64,000 nt of DNA from Maratus speciosus (Eukaryota; Arthropoda; Arachnida; Araneae; Salticidae), in assembly GCA_963932465.1 (NCBI GenBank), contig OZ010798.1, positions 15,608,981-15,672,980 on the forward strand, given 5' to 3'. Positions 1 through 11,420 of the stretch are shown here, piece by piece (positions within the stretch are counted from its first letter, which is position 1; every line of letters begins with the position of its first letter). Both the position numbers and the translations under genes were made by a program. The notes beneath the pieces are model-generated. The model was not told the DNA's origin and did not search any database. It saw only the letters and a program-made list of their open reading frames with translations.

Positions 1-842
1 TTTATTTAATCCCAATTTTATGCGTGCAAAAAAAAGAAAATCGTAAGCTCCGTACATGGTCGAAACGTCGCGCTTGAAAGAAAATTAACTTTTAAACTCG
101 TAACCACTGCAGCGTTTCTTCCATAAAATACGGTATTTAGAATAATAAGAAACAGAATCATATTTAAATAAAATAGAATGTTTTTACATTATTTATTTGC
201 TGTTTGTTAAGTATTATTTAAGACAATTAACCAATCATGAGGATTTTCATAGGAATTAATTATGTACAAATGCAAGTTCCTCAACATTGTCTAGTAAATA
301 TCTGTTTCTTGCTAAGATTTTAAGAACAATGTTTACAATCTCTGAAAATGATTGCCCACTCCAGACACCAATCTAGGATGCATTTAAATACTTCCTTGCT
401 TAATCAAAGGAAGTAGAAAAGTTATTCTTGTTAAGTTGCCATCATATAAAATTTGAATATATTGTATTATTTATTTACTTTTACTTTAGTCTCTTCAGTC
501 TTCTCTTTAGTCTCTCTTTAGTTCACAAACAAATAATATCCTGTACAATTTTTCTTCCAATTTTTTCATAATTTCTCTTTGATTTTAAAATGTTTGTTTT
601 AGAATTTAAGAAAATTTTATTCATTTGTTTTAATTCTCAGAAGAAGCCATGAAATTTAAAATTTTATTAATTAAAAAAGTTTTATAACTATTCTCTTTTT
701 AAATAACTCAAAGCAGAGTTTTATCAGCATAAGGTTTACTTGAAAAAGCTCTTGTTTATTAGAATAAAAGTTTTCGTTTTAAATATTACGTAAAATTGTT
801 TTAAAATTTAACATTTTAATGGCTTTAAACTTTAAAATATAA
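1..842. other. AT-rich sequence, no gene seen
   Basis: This stretch is AT-rich with short pyrimidine tracts, including a reiterated tctctttagt motif near 490-525. I see no open frame with coding character, no RNA gene and no clear terminal repeats. Confidence 0.6.
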
Positions 843-1005
843 ATGTATTCGACAAGCTGAATATCCAGTATTCGGCCAAATAGTTACTATTCGGCAGACC
901 GAATATTCGGTATTTGGCCGAGCAGTTACTATTCAGCTAGCCGAATATCCGGTATGCCTGTAGACTGAATATTTGGCATTCGGCCAAAACCACTATTCGG
1001 TGTAA
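843..1005. repeat. Reiterated CCGAATATTCGG-type palindromic repeat
   Basis: Variants of gaatattcggtattcggcc recur about four times, each near-palindromic and separated by tagttactattcggc-like links. This pattern is common in fragments of old DNA transposons in animal genomes. I cannot define its ends or a family from the sequence. Confidence 0.55.
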
Positions 1006-1329
1006 CCCTAATCCTGAGTGCTAAATATGTAGTAGCTAGATCACTAAAGAGTGTAATAATCATAAATGAGAGAAGCCTTTGATTCAAAGTCAAGTTTCTA
1101 TTATTCTCTTTGAAATTAATACCCTTAGATTCTCCAAAAGCAAAAAGTTTACAGATAATTCAAATTTTTCAGAAATGGAAGTGGTATCGCCATCTAGTGG
1201 CAGTGAAAGAAAAGAAAAGAAATATACAAATCTCTAGATTTGCATTTAATTACATGAAGTATTTCATGGTTCCCAGCGACATGAAAATAAGGGAATTTCA
1301 TAGTAGCCATGTATATTTAAAAATATAGA
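1006..1329. other. No gene recognised
   Basis: This is AT-rich sequence. A 72-codon open frame at 1110-1328 on the plus strand has low-complexity composition and no recognisable motif, so I treat it as chance. Confidence 0.5.
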
Positions 1330-1520
1330 AAGAGTCAGAGAATTTACAAATATTTTCTTAAAAATCTGGGGAAAAAATGAAAAAGACACAAAATTCATCA
1401 AAATCGTTAAATTTGTAAAATGACCACAAAACACATCCAAGAAATTTGAAGAGCGATCACAAAAAAATTCGCTAATTTTGTCAAAGGATTATGGAAATAA
1501 ATAGAGAATTTCATCTTATG
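1330..1520. repeat. Degenerate ~35 bp minisatellite, locus 1
   Basis: Weak copies of a unit of the type aatttcgtcaaaggatcgcgaaaaaa follow one another. The clearest is near 1468-1490 (ttcgctaattttgtcaaagg). The same unit forms longer arrays at 47696-48290 and 50455-50840, so this is a small, more decayed member of a dispersed family. Confidence 0.5.
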
Positions 1521-1585
1521 CCCGTTTGGTCATGGAATTTTTAAAGATTTGGTGGTCAAAGGGTGGGCCGGCTAAGTGATATAAA

Positions 1586-1695
1586 AAATTTAAAATTCTG
1601 AGTCTCAGGTGTATTTGAAAATGTCTTGGGACCTATGCCAGCGCACACAGACATACATACACACACAGAGCGAAACTTTCTTTTATTAGTATACT
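1586..1695 (+). repeat. Retroposon 3'-tail repeat (RTE-like LINE/SINE), copy 1
   Basis: A conserved block reads from ctgagtctcaggtgtat to cacacacagagcgaaacttt and ttttattagtat. Related copies lie at 5757-5905, 49107-49240 and 58915-59060. Tails of this style (a cagacatacacacag run, then aactttcttttattagta) are typical of arthropod RTE-type LINEs and their SINEs. The family name is inferred, and no reverse transcriptase is present here. Confidence 0.5.
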
Positions 1696-1944
1696 AGTGT
1701 GTTCACAACAAACCTCTTTTCTAATCTGTGACCTGGATCTGTGCTGCCTAAGGCAGCGTATATCGGGAGTGCTCCACATGTGCCTTAGACAATCAAAAAT
1801 GAAGTTGAATGAGCCAAACCCCATAGTAATCGGGCCCATAGAACGCGAGGAAAGAACTCCCTTTGAAGCAGTGCAGGGTGCCCTTCCCTGTTTTAACGAA
1901 TCCCCTTTAACATTAACACAATATTTTATTTACACATGAAATCG

Positions 1945-1960
1945 CCCCCCCCCCCCCCCC
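1945..1960. repeat. Poly-C tract, 16 bp
   Basis: Sixteen consecutive cytosines lie in AT-rich surroundings. Similar 14-C tracts occur at 11459-11472 and 20584-20597. Confidence 0.95.
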
Positions 1961-2029
1961 GCCTAAAGTTATCTACTTACCTTGGACAGCAATGTGACTT
2001 TTAATTTATGGCTGTAGTGAGTAAAAGTA

Positions 2030-5000
2030 AGTTGAGGCCGGAAAAGAAGATTAATATTAACAAAAAAGTGGTAGCTGGGATATAAAGAAATTTTTAGTAG
2101 TTTATAAAGTAGCTGGAGGACCCTATAACTGTGTTAAAGAAAATTGCAAGAAATTCGGATCATTTTTAAAGAAGCTGCACCAAGGGCCCCAAATTGGTGA
2201 TTAATATTCAAAGGGGTTCTGACTGGGCCCTAAGGGGACAGGGTCTTAACTGGGATCTAGAAACGAGAAAATAACTGAATGTAAAAGAGCCCATAAACGA
2301 ATATTGAATTAAAAGAGGGGGGGGGATTTATTAACAATTTAGGCCACAAAAACTTCCAAGTGATCTTGTACAGGGTCTTTATTGGAATATAGTTGGGTAT
2401 AAGGAAATGTTTTAGTAGTTTATAAAGTAGCTGGAGAATGCTAGAACTATGTTAAAGAAAATTGCCAGAGAAACGGATGTTTTTTAAGAAACTACACCAA
2501 GGGCCGTAAGTAGGCAATTAATACTCAAAATTGGCAGTAGCTGAAATCCGAGATTTTAAGAGGACCTTCTACATTAGGAGTTAAAAAAAAAAAGCACTTT
2601 TTATGATTTTTTTTGTAAGAAAACTGTATGATGGATCTTTTTGAAATTTTAACAGTTTATTGTACATATCTTAAGGTATACTCAAGAATTTTTTAATTAG
2701 ATTTTGTTCCTTCTACTCTAAGTTATAAAAAAATAGGTTCAACTGCTTTAGAAAATTTCGTCTAGACGGTGGGCATGATAGCGCCTTGTAGAATTATCTG
2801 AAACACAAAAATAAATTTTTTTCGTAAACTTCGTGAGTATAGCTTCTAGTTAAATTAAAGGAACCCATAAATTTATTTAAAAAAAAGTTATGCAATGGCT
2901 GATTAAAAAAAAAAAATTGTTAAAAAAATTCGTTCTTATTTGTTAATAACTTTTTTAAAAAAATAATTTTAGTAAAAGCTTTAATTCATATCAAAGGCAA
3001 TTAAATAAGCTTTAATTAAAAAAAAATCTAGATGATCCATTGTGTAGTTTTTTTTTTAATCTTGCCCACCATGTAAACCACATTTTTTGACACGGTGGAC
3101 AAGATTAAAAAAAAAAAATACTCAATGGATCATCTTGATTTTTTTTTTTAAATTAAAGCTTATTTAATTGCCTTCGATATGAATTAAAGCTTTTACTAAA
3201 ATCTATACTAATAAAATTATTAAATAAAAATGTTATTAACAAATAAGAACGAATTTATTTAACAAAATATTTTTTTAAAAATCAGCCATTACATAACTTT
3301 TTTAAAATAAATTTATGGGTTCCTTTAATTTAACTAGAAGCTATACTCACGAAGTTTATGAAAAAAAATTATCTTTGTGTTTCAGATAAATTCTACAAGG
3401 CGCTATCATGCCCACCATCTAGACGAAATTTTCCAAAGCAGTTGAGAGTTAAACATATTTGTTTATAACTTAGAGTAGAAGCAATAAAATCTAATAAAAA
3501 AAATTCTTGTGTATACCTTCAGATATGTACAATAAACTGTTAAAATTTCAAAAATGATCCATTTTGCAGTTTTCTTACAAAAAATCATAAAGTTTTTTTT
3601 TTTTTTCTTTGGTCTCCTAATGTAGATGGTCCCCTTAATTTTTATGTTGATTATGTAGTAGCTGGAAGACCTAAGATGTTGTTAGAAAAAAAAGCTTCTG
3701 AATCGGACCATTTTTAAGGGAGCTATAATGAGCCAACTGTTAGTTGAGATCAGGATCCGAAGATGAAAACATGTTAAAAGGTCCTAATACTTAGCACCTT
3801 AGATCTTCAATTAGTCAAAATTAAGCATCATTTGAATAAAATTTTAAATAAATGCACGGAAAATTGAAGGGAAGTGCTTAAAAGGGCACTAGGGCCCAAT
3901 AAAAATATTATTTGTTGTGCAGAAAAGTAGGCCAAGATTCAACTTTAAAGTTTGCATTGAGATGGTGACACATTTAGGAGAGAGAAAATGCATGCCACAC
4001 AAAAAGTCCAAGGGGCCCCAGGCCAGGCCCTAAGGGGACAGGGTCTTAACTGGGATATAGAAATGGGAGAGTAACTGAATTGAATGGCCCCCCAAATAAA
4101 TATTGGATTAAAAAGGGGAAATTTATTAACAGTTTAGGGCACAAGTTCAAGGGGCCCTGTACCAGGCCCCAGGGGGGGGGGTCTTAATTAGATATAGTTC
4201 GATATAAGGAAATTTTTTAGTACTTTATAAAGTAGCCGGAGAACGCTAGAACTGTGTTAAAGAAAATTGCATGAGAATTGGATGTTTTTTAAAGAAGCTG
4301 CACCAAGGGTCCGAAGTTGGCGATTAATATTCAAAATTGGCAATAGCTGAAGTCCAAAAATTTTTTTTTTGCTATTTATGTAGTAACTGAAGGACGTAAG
4401 TTAAAAAAAAAAAGATAGTGAATTGGACCATTTTTAAGGGAGATTTAATGAGAGGGGGGGTGCAGAAGGGGCCAACTGATAACTGAGAGCAGGGACCTAA
4501 AATGAAAACATGTTAAAAGGTCCTAATGCTTAGCCAGAGCCCGATCAAGCTGAAGTTGGGCCCAGGGCCTGTTAAAAAGTTGGGCCTCCCTACCTCCCCA
4601 TTCCCGGTGACACTTTCAGAAAAAAAAAGCAGGTTTATTTGATGAGTTGACAAAGTTGTTTGGGTGAAAGTTTCAAGTTTACAAAAAAAAATTTACTTAC
4701 AACAATAATCAAGAAACTGAATTACCGTCCACTTTCCCAAATAAGCATTCGTATAATTCACAAACATCTATGATCCACAGTTTATGTTGCAGAATAAATT
4801 AGGTCGCCTTTTTCAAAACTCGCCTTATCCAAAATCATAAAAATTGTGTTTTCCCTAACAGTCTAGTAATCATTTTAAACTATAATTCTGAAATTGTAAA
4901 ATCCTCGTTCATATTGAAACCAATAGACACAGTATGCAGTTTTTGGCATTTCCCCCCAAATTTGATTTCCTGGATACGGCAAGTTTTCAAAATTATATGT

Positions 5001-5775
5001 ACTCTCAAAATGAAAAAGACTTTTACAGAAAAATTAAATATGGAGGTTTTTTATTACTGTAAAACTTTGTTTTTACGTCAGGGACCAAAATACAAAATGC
5101 AAATCGTGGAAAAACTTAAAATTGTGAGAAAATACACACAAATTTGTGGGGCCCTGAAATTGGTGGGCCCAGGGCCGAGGCCCCGGAGGCCCGTGTATTA
5201 ATCAGGCCCTGTGCTTAGCGCTTTAGATCTTCAGTTAGTTAAAATTAAGCATTATTAGATTAAAATTTTAAAGAAATGTGCAAAAAATGGAGGGAAATGC
5301 TCTTAAAATAGCCCTAGGGCCCCAATACAAATATGAGAGTATTGGGTAGAGGAGAGGAGTTCTAGACTCAACTTTAAAGTTATGCATTGAAATGGTGACA
5401 CATTTAGAGGGTGGAAAATACATGCCGTACCAAAAGCTCAAGCGGCTCTGGACCGGGCCCTAGGTGGCCGGGGTCTTAACTAGAATGTATAAACGGGGCA
5501 ATAACTAAATGGGACACTGGCCTCAAAAACAAAGATTGGATAAAAAGAAGGGAAATTTGTTAACAATTTATTGGAACAAAAACTTCAAGGTATTTGGCCT
5601 AAAGGGACCAGGATCTTAACTAGAAAGTAGAAATGCAGGAATAACTAAATAGAGAAATGTTCCAAAAATGAAGAAGATCAGGTAAAAATAAGGGGAAGTA
5701 ATTAACAATTTAGGCCATAAAAACTTAAAGGAGCCCAGAGGACCTGGGTCTTAAGAAATTAAAAATCTGAGCCTC
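2030..5775. repeat. Internally repetitive element (degenerate), split by a foldback
   Basis: Motifs such as gtagctggagaacc, gtgttaaagaaaattgca and gaagctgcaccaagggcc recur near 2095-2230, 2413-2530 and 4220-4340, with weaker versions at 3650-3740 and 4370-4490. A second motif with gggtcttaactggga recurs near 2240, 4035, 5465 and 5615. The region therefore looks like one old element made of degenerate repeats. A 1.08 kb foldback interrupts it at 2556-3638, and it runs into the RTE-like tail at 5757-5905. No coding capacity is supported. Confidence 0.5.
2556..3638. mobile_element. Foldback element with ~0.52 kb arms
   Basis: The left arm (about 2556-3076) and the right arm (about 3091-3638) are inverted copies around a loop of about 15 bp. 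Matching landmarks are the terminal ttaagaggaccttctac and its complement, cagtttattgtacat, tgatagcgccttgtag, and cttgcccacc against ggtggacaag next to the loop. The right arm has a short extra insertion near 3204-3222. There is no transposase, so it is a non-autonomous foldback/MITE-like element. Any transcript through it would form a long hairpin. Confidence 0.85.
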
Positions 5776-5905
5776 AGGTGTATCAGGACTTACCTTAGAC
5801 TATTCTAACTAAATTTTTAGACTTCTATGTGTTTTAGATTTTGTTGGCCAACGCAGATAGACAGACATACACACAGGTAGAGCGAAACTTTGTTTTATTA
5901 GTACA
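5757..5905 (+). repeat. Retroposon 3'-tail repeat (RTE-like), copy 2
   Basis: It begins with aaatctgagcctcaggtgta and ends with a cagacatacacacag run, gagcgaaactttg and ttttattagtacagatag. It matches the tail repeat at 1586-1695. It ends just before the target-site duplication of the adjacent SINE at 5911. Confidence 0.55.
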
Positions 5906-5910
5906 GATAG

Positions 5911-6114
5911 ATTACTTCAACATATTCAAGGCTGGAGTAGCACAGTTGAAGTTTATTCCAACAGAGCGAAAAATGGCGCCAAGTATCCAGGTTCGATCCC
6001 TAGCCTGGGCATTTTTCGCTCTGTTGGAATAAACTTCAACTGTGCTACTCCAGCCTTGAATATGATTTAATCCAGTTGAAAAAATATTCGTTCCCTTCAT
6101 TACTTCAACATATT
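5911..6114. mobile_element. tRNA-derived foldback SINE, locus 1
   Basis: A 16-bp direct repeat, attacttcaacatatt, at 5911-5926 and 6099-6114 has the size of a retroposon target-site duplication. Inside is a perfect 55-bp inverted repeat (5921-5975 and 6010-6064) around a 34-bp loop. The loop carries a pol III B-box-like motif, ggttcgatccc, and a tRNA acceptor-like end, gcctgggc. The sequence after the tRNA end (tttttcgctctgttggaa) is shared with the SINE at 21521-21885. There is no A box here, so this copy looks 5'-truncated. Confidence 0.75.
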
Positions 6115-6529
6115 TAACAATGGCACAAGGCTAATATTTAAAAAAATTATAAATAATGTATATAGCTTAAAATTGGGGAAATGTAAAATTAAATTTTATA
6201 TTATGTTTATAATTTACATTGGCAATTTAAGCAATGTCATTGATTGTTTATTATTAATTTTTTTAATTCATTTTTGCTTGCATAGATTTTTGGGTATTTT
6301 TCTAGCATAGTGACCTTGGCGAGAGAAGGAAATTTGGCGACATATTTTCTGGTAACCTATTTACTGTTTCATATACATGAGCAATTGTTTCAATATTTAT
6401 ACAAATTATTTAATATAAACAAGTCATTTTTCTAATTTTATAGACAAACAGAAGTAAATTGTATTTAAAAAGCAATAATAATATATAAATATAAATGTTT
6501 ATATAGATATAAATACATATATAAATAAG
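6115..6529. other. AT-rich sequence, no gene seen
   Basis: Very AT-rich sequence with tata-type simple repeats near 6475-6530. No feature is supported. Confidence 0.55.
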
Positions 6530-6531
6530 TA

Positions 6532-7044
6532 CAGTCAACTCTGTGAAATCCGCCGATGTATAATCCGCACTACACGTTGGAATGTAAACAATGAAAATTG
6601 TCATTAACAGTTAAACTCATAAAATTAAATTTGGTATATATATTTTCCAGTTATCAATTTTCCAATGAATAATATTTAAATATAAATTGGATATGAACAT
6701 TTAAATTTCCTTGAGTACAAAAAAAAGTTATGACTGCAAACCAAAACTGAGCCTATCAATGTGTTGTGTCAATGTTTACAATAATGAATAATCATTAAAA
6801 TTTGTATTGTATATAATTTATTGTTTCTCTAAATTAACTTAGTTATTAAATATATTAAACCAATGTTGCATTATGTTTTTCTTTTCCATTGCAATTGTAA
6901 TTTTTGTGCAGTTGTTCCTAATTTATAGTCAGACTTTATAAAATAAAATGTAAACAAAAGAAAAGGATGATCTATAATTTGCAAAAATGTATAATCCACA
7001 AAACCCTTGGTCCCTTAAATGTACGAATTTCACAGAGTTGACTG
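6532..7044. mobile_element. pogo/Tigger-like MITE with TA target site
   Basis: The terminal inverted repeats start with cagtcaactctgtgaaat and are flanked by TA on both sides (6530-6531 and 7045-7046). The element is 513 bp, and the cagt start is typical of the pogo/Tigger branch of Tc1/mariner. No transposase is present. Confidence 0.88.
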
Positions 7045-7046
7045 TA

Positions 7047-7566
7047 TAAAAGCTCACCAGGTTAGTTTTCACAGCTGTTTATATCATTTGGCAACAAATC
7101 CAACCTTCTGAAGCCTGAATTTTGGCAAGTTTTTTCAGAAAACTTATCGGATACATACCGATTTTTGTGTGCTCTGATCTTTTATGGAAAATATAAATGA
7201 AATAAAAAATAAACGTTCTGAAATGTCTGAATTATAGGTGTTTTTGGATTAAAAATCTTATACACTTTATGTATAGTTTAGTTTTAATAATTAAGATAAT
7301 GTAGTATATTTCTTCTTTCTTTCCTTTTAGGCTGTTGGTTTTGCCCTGTAAAGTGTTTAAATTTAGTCAATGTTTTATCCGAAGGAAAACTATTAAAGGA
7401 GGTATAAAATATCCAATTTTATGTGTTTTTTAAAAGTATGATACCATAAAGTTTCTGTTTTTCATGATTTCTAGTAATTAATAATGGTTTTACCTTTCTG
7501 GTATTATTGAAATATGACATCTTTGCCAAATGGTTTCTGAGTGAATATTGTATTGACTGGAATGTT
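7047..7566. other. No gene recognised
   Basis: This is AT-rich sequence. A pyrimidine tract followed by ag near 7308-7330 resembles a splice acceptor, but no coding exon is visible next to it. Confidence 0.5.
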
Positions 7567-8145
7567 GTCCAGGTAACTCAATTGGAAGAGCATTGGCAAT
7601 TTAACCCTTTATCTACTGACGGTACTTATACGTACCATTAAAATAACTTGTTATAAAATTCATTTAATGCATCGATTAGTTGTCATACAGTTTAGAATGA
7701 GTTATAGATACATTACTTTACCTTGTTCCAAAAGCATTATGGGTTACACAGAACAAAACTATTTTTAAAAGGATGATTTCTTTCGCCTTTGCATCTTTTC
7801 AGCTTTCTCGGCATTGGGGAGGGTGGGGGGGGGGGCTTCAATTCGGAAATATTTCTATTGTAAGAACATTCTATTTGTACAGCTCCTAATTCTACAAAAT
7901 ACTAAGAAAAATATTTAAAATAAAAGATTTGAGTATGGTTCTAAATATTGCACAAAATCTCTATCAATTCAAATTTAATGAATCTTTCGATCCTTCTAAA
8001 ATTTATTAAATGATTATGTAAATCTTCTAATGTAGTTTAAACAATTCACGTAAAATGCTTTAGAAGATAAAATTTTCATGAATTCATAATTCAGTGCATA
8101 AAGGGTTAAGTGAAAAGTTTCTAGTATCGAGTCTCGGCCTGGACA
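7567..8145 (+). pseudogene. tRNA-like sequence (SINE head) split by a TTAA element
   Basis: If the 7605-8109 insertion is removed, 38 + 36 = 74 nt remain. They fold as a tRNA with a perfect 7-bp acceptor (gtccagg/cctggac), an A-box-like region (taactcaattgg), a 4-of-5 anticodon stem, and a loop reading aatttaa with TTT in the anticodon position. The T arm is degenerate, with a B-box relic tatcgagtc. The downstream sequence tcactcatttgaaaatat resembles the tails of the SINEs at 6015 and 21843. I infer an old copy of the same tRNA-derived SINE family and not a working tRNA gene. Confidence 0.65.
7605..8105. mobile_element. piggyBac-like MITE (TTAA target)
   Basis: TTAA lies at both edges (7601-7604 and 8106-8109). 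The termini are cccttta at the left and its inverse taaaggg, preceded by cagtgca, at the right. TTAA duplication with CCY termini is the hallmark of piggyBac-type elements. The element is about 500 bp and non-coding. It sits in the anticodon loop of a tRNA-like sequence. Confidence 0.75.
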
Positions 8146-8340
8146 AATTATCACTCATTTGAAAATATAATTTATTTAGCCATCGTTTGATGATGTTGAA
8201 ATTATTAAAAAGATACAAATTTTGATAATATTTTATTCAAAATGTGAGAAAAAAGTAGACAGATAACACTTAACTTATATCCTTCATTATCATTACAAAA
8301 ACTGATTTATCCTTAGAGAAAAATAAAAATGGAATATGTA

Positions 8341-9404
8341 CAGTCGTGGAAAAAAAAAGTAACACCCCCTACTAACTCCTCAACAAATCATCATAGAAGA
8401 AAGTTACTGGTACCGAACGATTGGAAATAAAGTCTACTTTTAAATGATGTATATAAAAATTTCTTAGGGGTCATCTACATATTAAAACGAATCCAAACTT
8501 CATTTTTTTCAATGGCAATACCCAATTTTAACGAGATATTTCAAATCTTCGGTTCAAACTATGCCTAGACACCAAATTCCAAGTCATTTGAATGATAAGT
8601 TTTTGAATTATAAACATTCAAAATTTAGTGCTTCTAAAGTTAAATTACATTTTCATATTTTTATTTATATCTCTTGAAATTATACTCCTAATGTGCTAAA
8701 TTTTTTTGTAGTAATAATACTAATATACCCAAACATAAATAAGCTGAATTTACAATTTTTATAATTTTATGATATGAATTATGAAATTAATATTCGAAAA
8801 AAATTATGAATTGGAACCTACAATTTTTTTGATGGATTTAGATTTATTAAGTCCTGCTTTATGGAAATTCAAAAATTTCACATTTTTCGTCCAAGTATTT
8901 TTCAAATTATGCTTAAAAAACGGCAGAATGATGGTTTAAGGGGCCGTCTATGATAGAAGTGAGTAGACATTTTGAAATTTATTCTGCTGTACTGTAATCT
9001 AACACGCTTCATTGACTCCTTGAGTGGCGCTTAAGGTGCCTTGATCAAGGAAGGGGCTCTCTCTGTTAACAATCCAGTACGGAACTTCAATTTGGATACA
9101 GCCCTTAAAATACACTCGTTTTAAAATAATTAATTTCTCGGAAACTTATGGTACGAATTGCATAAAAATTCGTTTTTAGGCTAATTGAAGGGTGTAGAGT
9201 TCATTTATGCTGTCAGAATTGAGTACTGCTATTGAAAAAAACAAAGTTATGGTTCGTTTTAATATGTAGATGGCCCCCTAAGCAAATTTTATACATATCA
9301 TTTAAAAGTAGACTTTATTTCCAATCGTTTGGTACCAGTAACTTTCTTCTACGATAATTTGTTGACGAGTTAGTAGGGGTGTTTACTTTTTTTTTCCACG
9401 ACTG
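8341..9404. mobile_element. Long-TIR mariner-type MITE, copy 1
   Basis: TA flanks both ends (8339-8340 and 9405-9406). The termini cagtcgtggaaaa are inverted, and complementarity continues for about 200 bp inward, including ggtaccgaacgattgg against ccaatcgtttggtacc. No transposase frame is present. A truncated relative lies at 56292-57803. Confidence 0.88.
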
Positions 9405-9406
9405 TA

Positions 9407-10224
9407 CATTGCATGTGGCATACAGTTCTACTGTTAGGAATTAGTTAAATCAATATTTTACTTGTTAAACTCGGCTCGTTGCTATGGATTTTCTTTACCT
9501 TTTCTTTTACATTTTTTTTATCTCGCAAGAAGAGGTTAAAATTTATGAAATAAAAGTCGGCATCTGTTTTTGTTTAGAAGGGGAAAAAAATCACGTGTCT
9601 TTTTTTTTTTTAATTTCGTCTGTTATAAAAGTTTTTAAAAATAATTTTGTCAATTTTCCTGAATTAGCATGCCGAAAATTAAGATAGTACAGAAAGTATA
9701 CATATATTAGGATCAATTTTTTTGGTAAAAGAGTGCAGTCTCAGATCTGTCTTCAAGGTAAAATGAATCTATATTTTTGTAAATATGTACATGATTGTCA
9801 ATGTCAACAACTAGTCGAATGTCCCATTTCTATTATTTTAAAGTATGTAAATAGATTTTGTCATCATCAAAACAAATTTGAATAATTAAATATTTCAAAC
9901 CCGATGTTATGTTTGATAGCACACAAACAGCAACCATTAATAACAATGAGCATGATGTCATGCTTATGCTTTATTGGCATTAAATTGCATTGTTTGGCAA
10001 CAGACTTTATTTACTGTAAATGATCAATTGCTCAGAAATTAATCCAAGTCGAGTAAACTTTATTTTTTACCAAATCTGATGATATGGGATCTGTACCATG
10101 GTGTAAGGCTACAGACTATTATGAATCTTTCATATCTGCTCCAGCTTTCACATTAGCTGTTCACCATGTCAACCACACTATAAAATACTGGCTCAAGGCC
10201 GCAAGTGTAATTAATCAATGAATA
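9407..10224. other. No gene recognised
   Basis: This is AT-rich sequence. A 67-codon open frame at 9484-9687 is phenylalanine-rich low complexity and is not supported as a gene. Confidence 0.5.
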
Positions 10225-10473
10225 CCTGCCTTTTTTATTTTATTATGTATATGTGGAAATGTTCGGAACGTATAACCAATGTATGTAGTAATTTTTCAGA
10301 ACGATTACCTGACATTTCCATTTTCTATTATATATGTGTGGATGTAAAAAGAAATTTTTTTAAATAATAGTTTTTATATTACTTATGTGTTTTTTTTCTC
10401 TCTAGACCTCGATAAATGTTTTCAAAAGTATTCGGACCCAACTTAAAATTACATGCCGACCCCTGCTCTAGAG
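10225..10473. mobile_element. hAT-like element, right-end fragment
   Basis: It matches the right part of the complete hAT-like element at 32586-33480, sharing tatgtagtaatttttc, gtattcggaccc and the terminal ccgacccctg. It is followed by ctctagag (10466-10473), the same 8-bp sequence that flanks the complete element. The left half is missing. Confidence 0.65.
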
Positions 10474-10794
10474 TAATGAACGTTTATATCTAGAATGTAT
10501 ATTATGGATTTATTTGAGAGGCAGAGGATATACGGAGCTTATTAAAAAAATCAAGAAGGTATACGACATATAATTTTGCATACCCTCCGCTACCTGCACA
10601 CGTTCGTCACAAATTCATGGAGAAGACCGCGTGCGCCCGTCGAAGATCCCTATACCCTTTCTGGCCTTGACTGGACCGTAAAAAAAATTAAATTGATGTC
10701 ACCAGACAAATTTAAAAGCCAAATTTATTAAATTAAAAACATTGAATAGCAGGAAGGTGCGGTTCTCTGAAAACACAGGACATGTACAGTAAAA
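10474..10794. other. No gene recognised
   Basis: Mixed sequence, locally more GC-rich around 10590-10680 (cctccgctacctgcacacg, cgcgtgcgcccgtcg). It shows no coding frame or RNA fold that I can name. Confidence 0.45.
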
Positions 10795-10796
10795 GC

Positions 10797-11420
10797 TCTT
10801 TTATCCGGCATTCAAGTAACCGGAAAGCTCAACTAACCAGAAAAATTTGGATAGCTCCTTTATTTTTCTTCTCTCATAAACAGTTGAAAAATTTTTACTA
10901 CTGAGAAATTATTTATCCCAAATTATTTTTTTTATTGTTTTACTTATTCAAGAATAAGAAATCTTTATTTTTAACGAAATATTTAACAAAGATCTTTATC
11001 CTATATTGTATTTTAAATATTATATTTACTCAAGAATATTTTATCATTGAATGTGTTTGGATCATCTGCACTTAACTGGAAATTAAAAAAAAGACACTTC
11101 AGTATAAGTTTCTTTCTTTTTTCTTTTGTAGTTGTTGGATTTTTATCAGTTCAAACTTTTTCTCCCCAGCTTGCTGCCAACGACCGAGATTGTATCAAGG
11201 TTTCCTGTTGTTGAATTAGCAGGAGAAAATATTTTTCAACAGCCTAAACGGCAAACAGAAATAATAATAATATTATTATAGATGAAAAAAGAACAAAACC
11301 GTACTGGTTTCTTTTCCTTACTTATTATTTTAAAAAATGCTATCTCTGTTGTTTATTATTCGATTGCATTCAAAATTTTAGAAAATTCAAATAATAATAA
11401 ATTAAGCCAATTACCAATTT
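10797..11420. mobile_element. pogo/Tigger-like element, left end only
   Basis: TA at 10795-10796 is followed by cagtaaaagctcttttatcc, and the next bases contain ccggcat and aaccggaaa, the wording of Tigger-type termini. The expected inverse (agagcttttactg) is not found before the next repeat begins at about 11421. I infer a right-truncated copy. Confidence 0.6.

Noticed and set aside
5841..6100. Two opposed open frames of 62-63 codons with similar peptides
   Set aside because: They mirror each other because they span the perfect inverted repeat of the SINE.
10590..10680. GC-rich patch suspected as a small RNA gene
   Set aside because: No snRNA or tRNA box and no stable cloverleaf or stem could be assigned.
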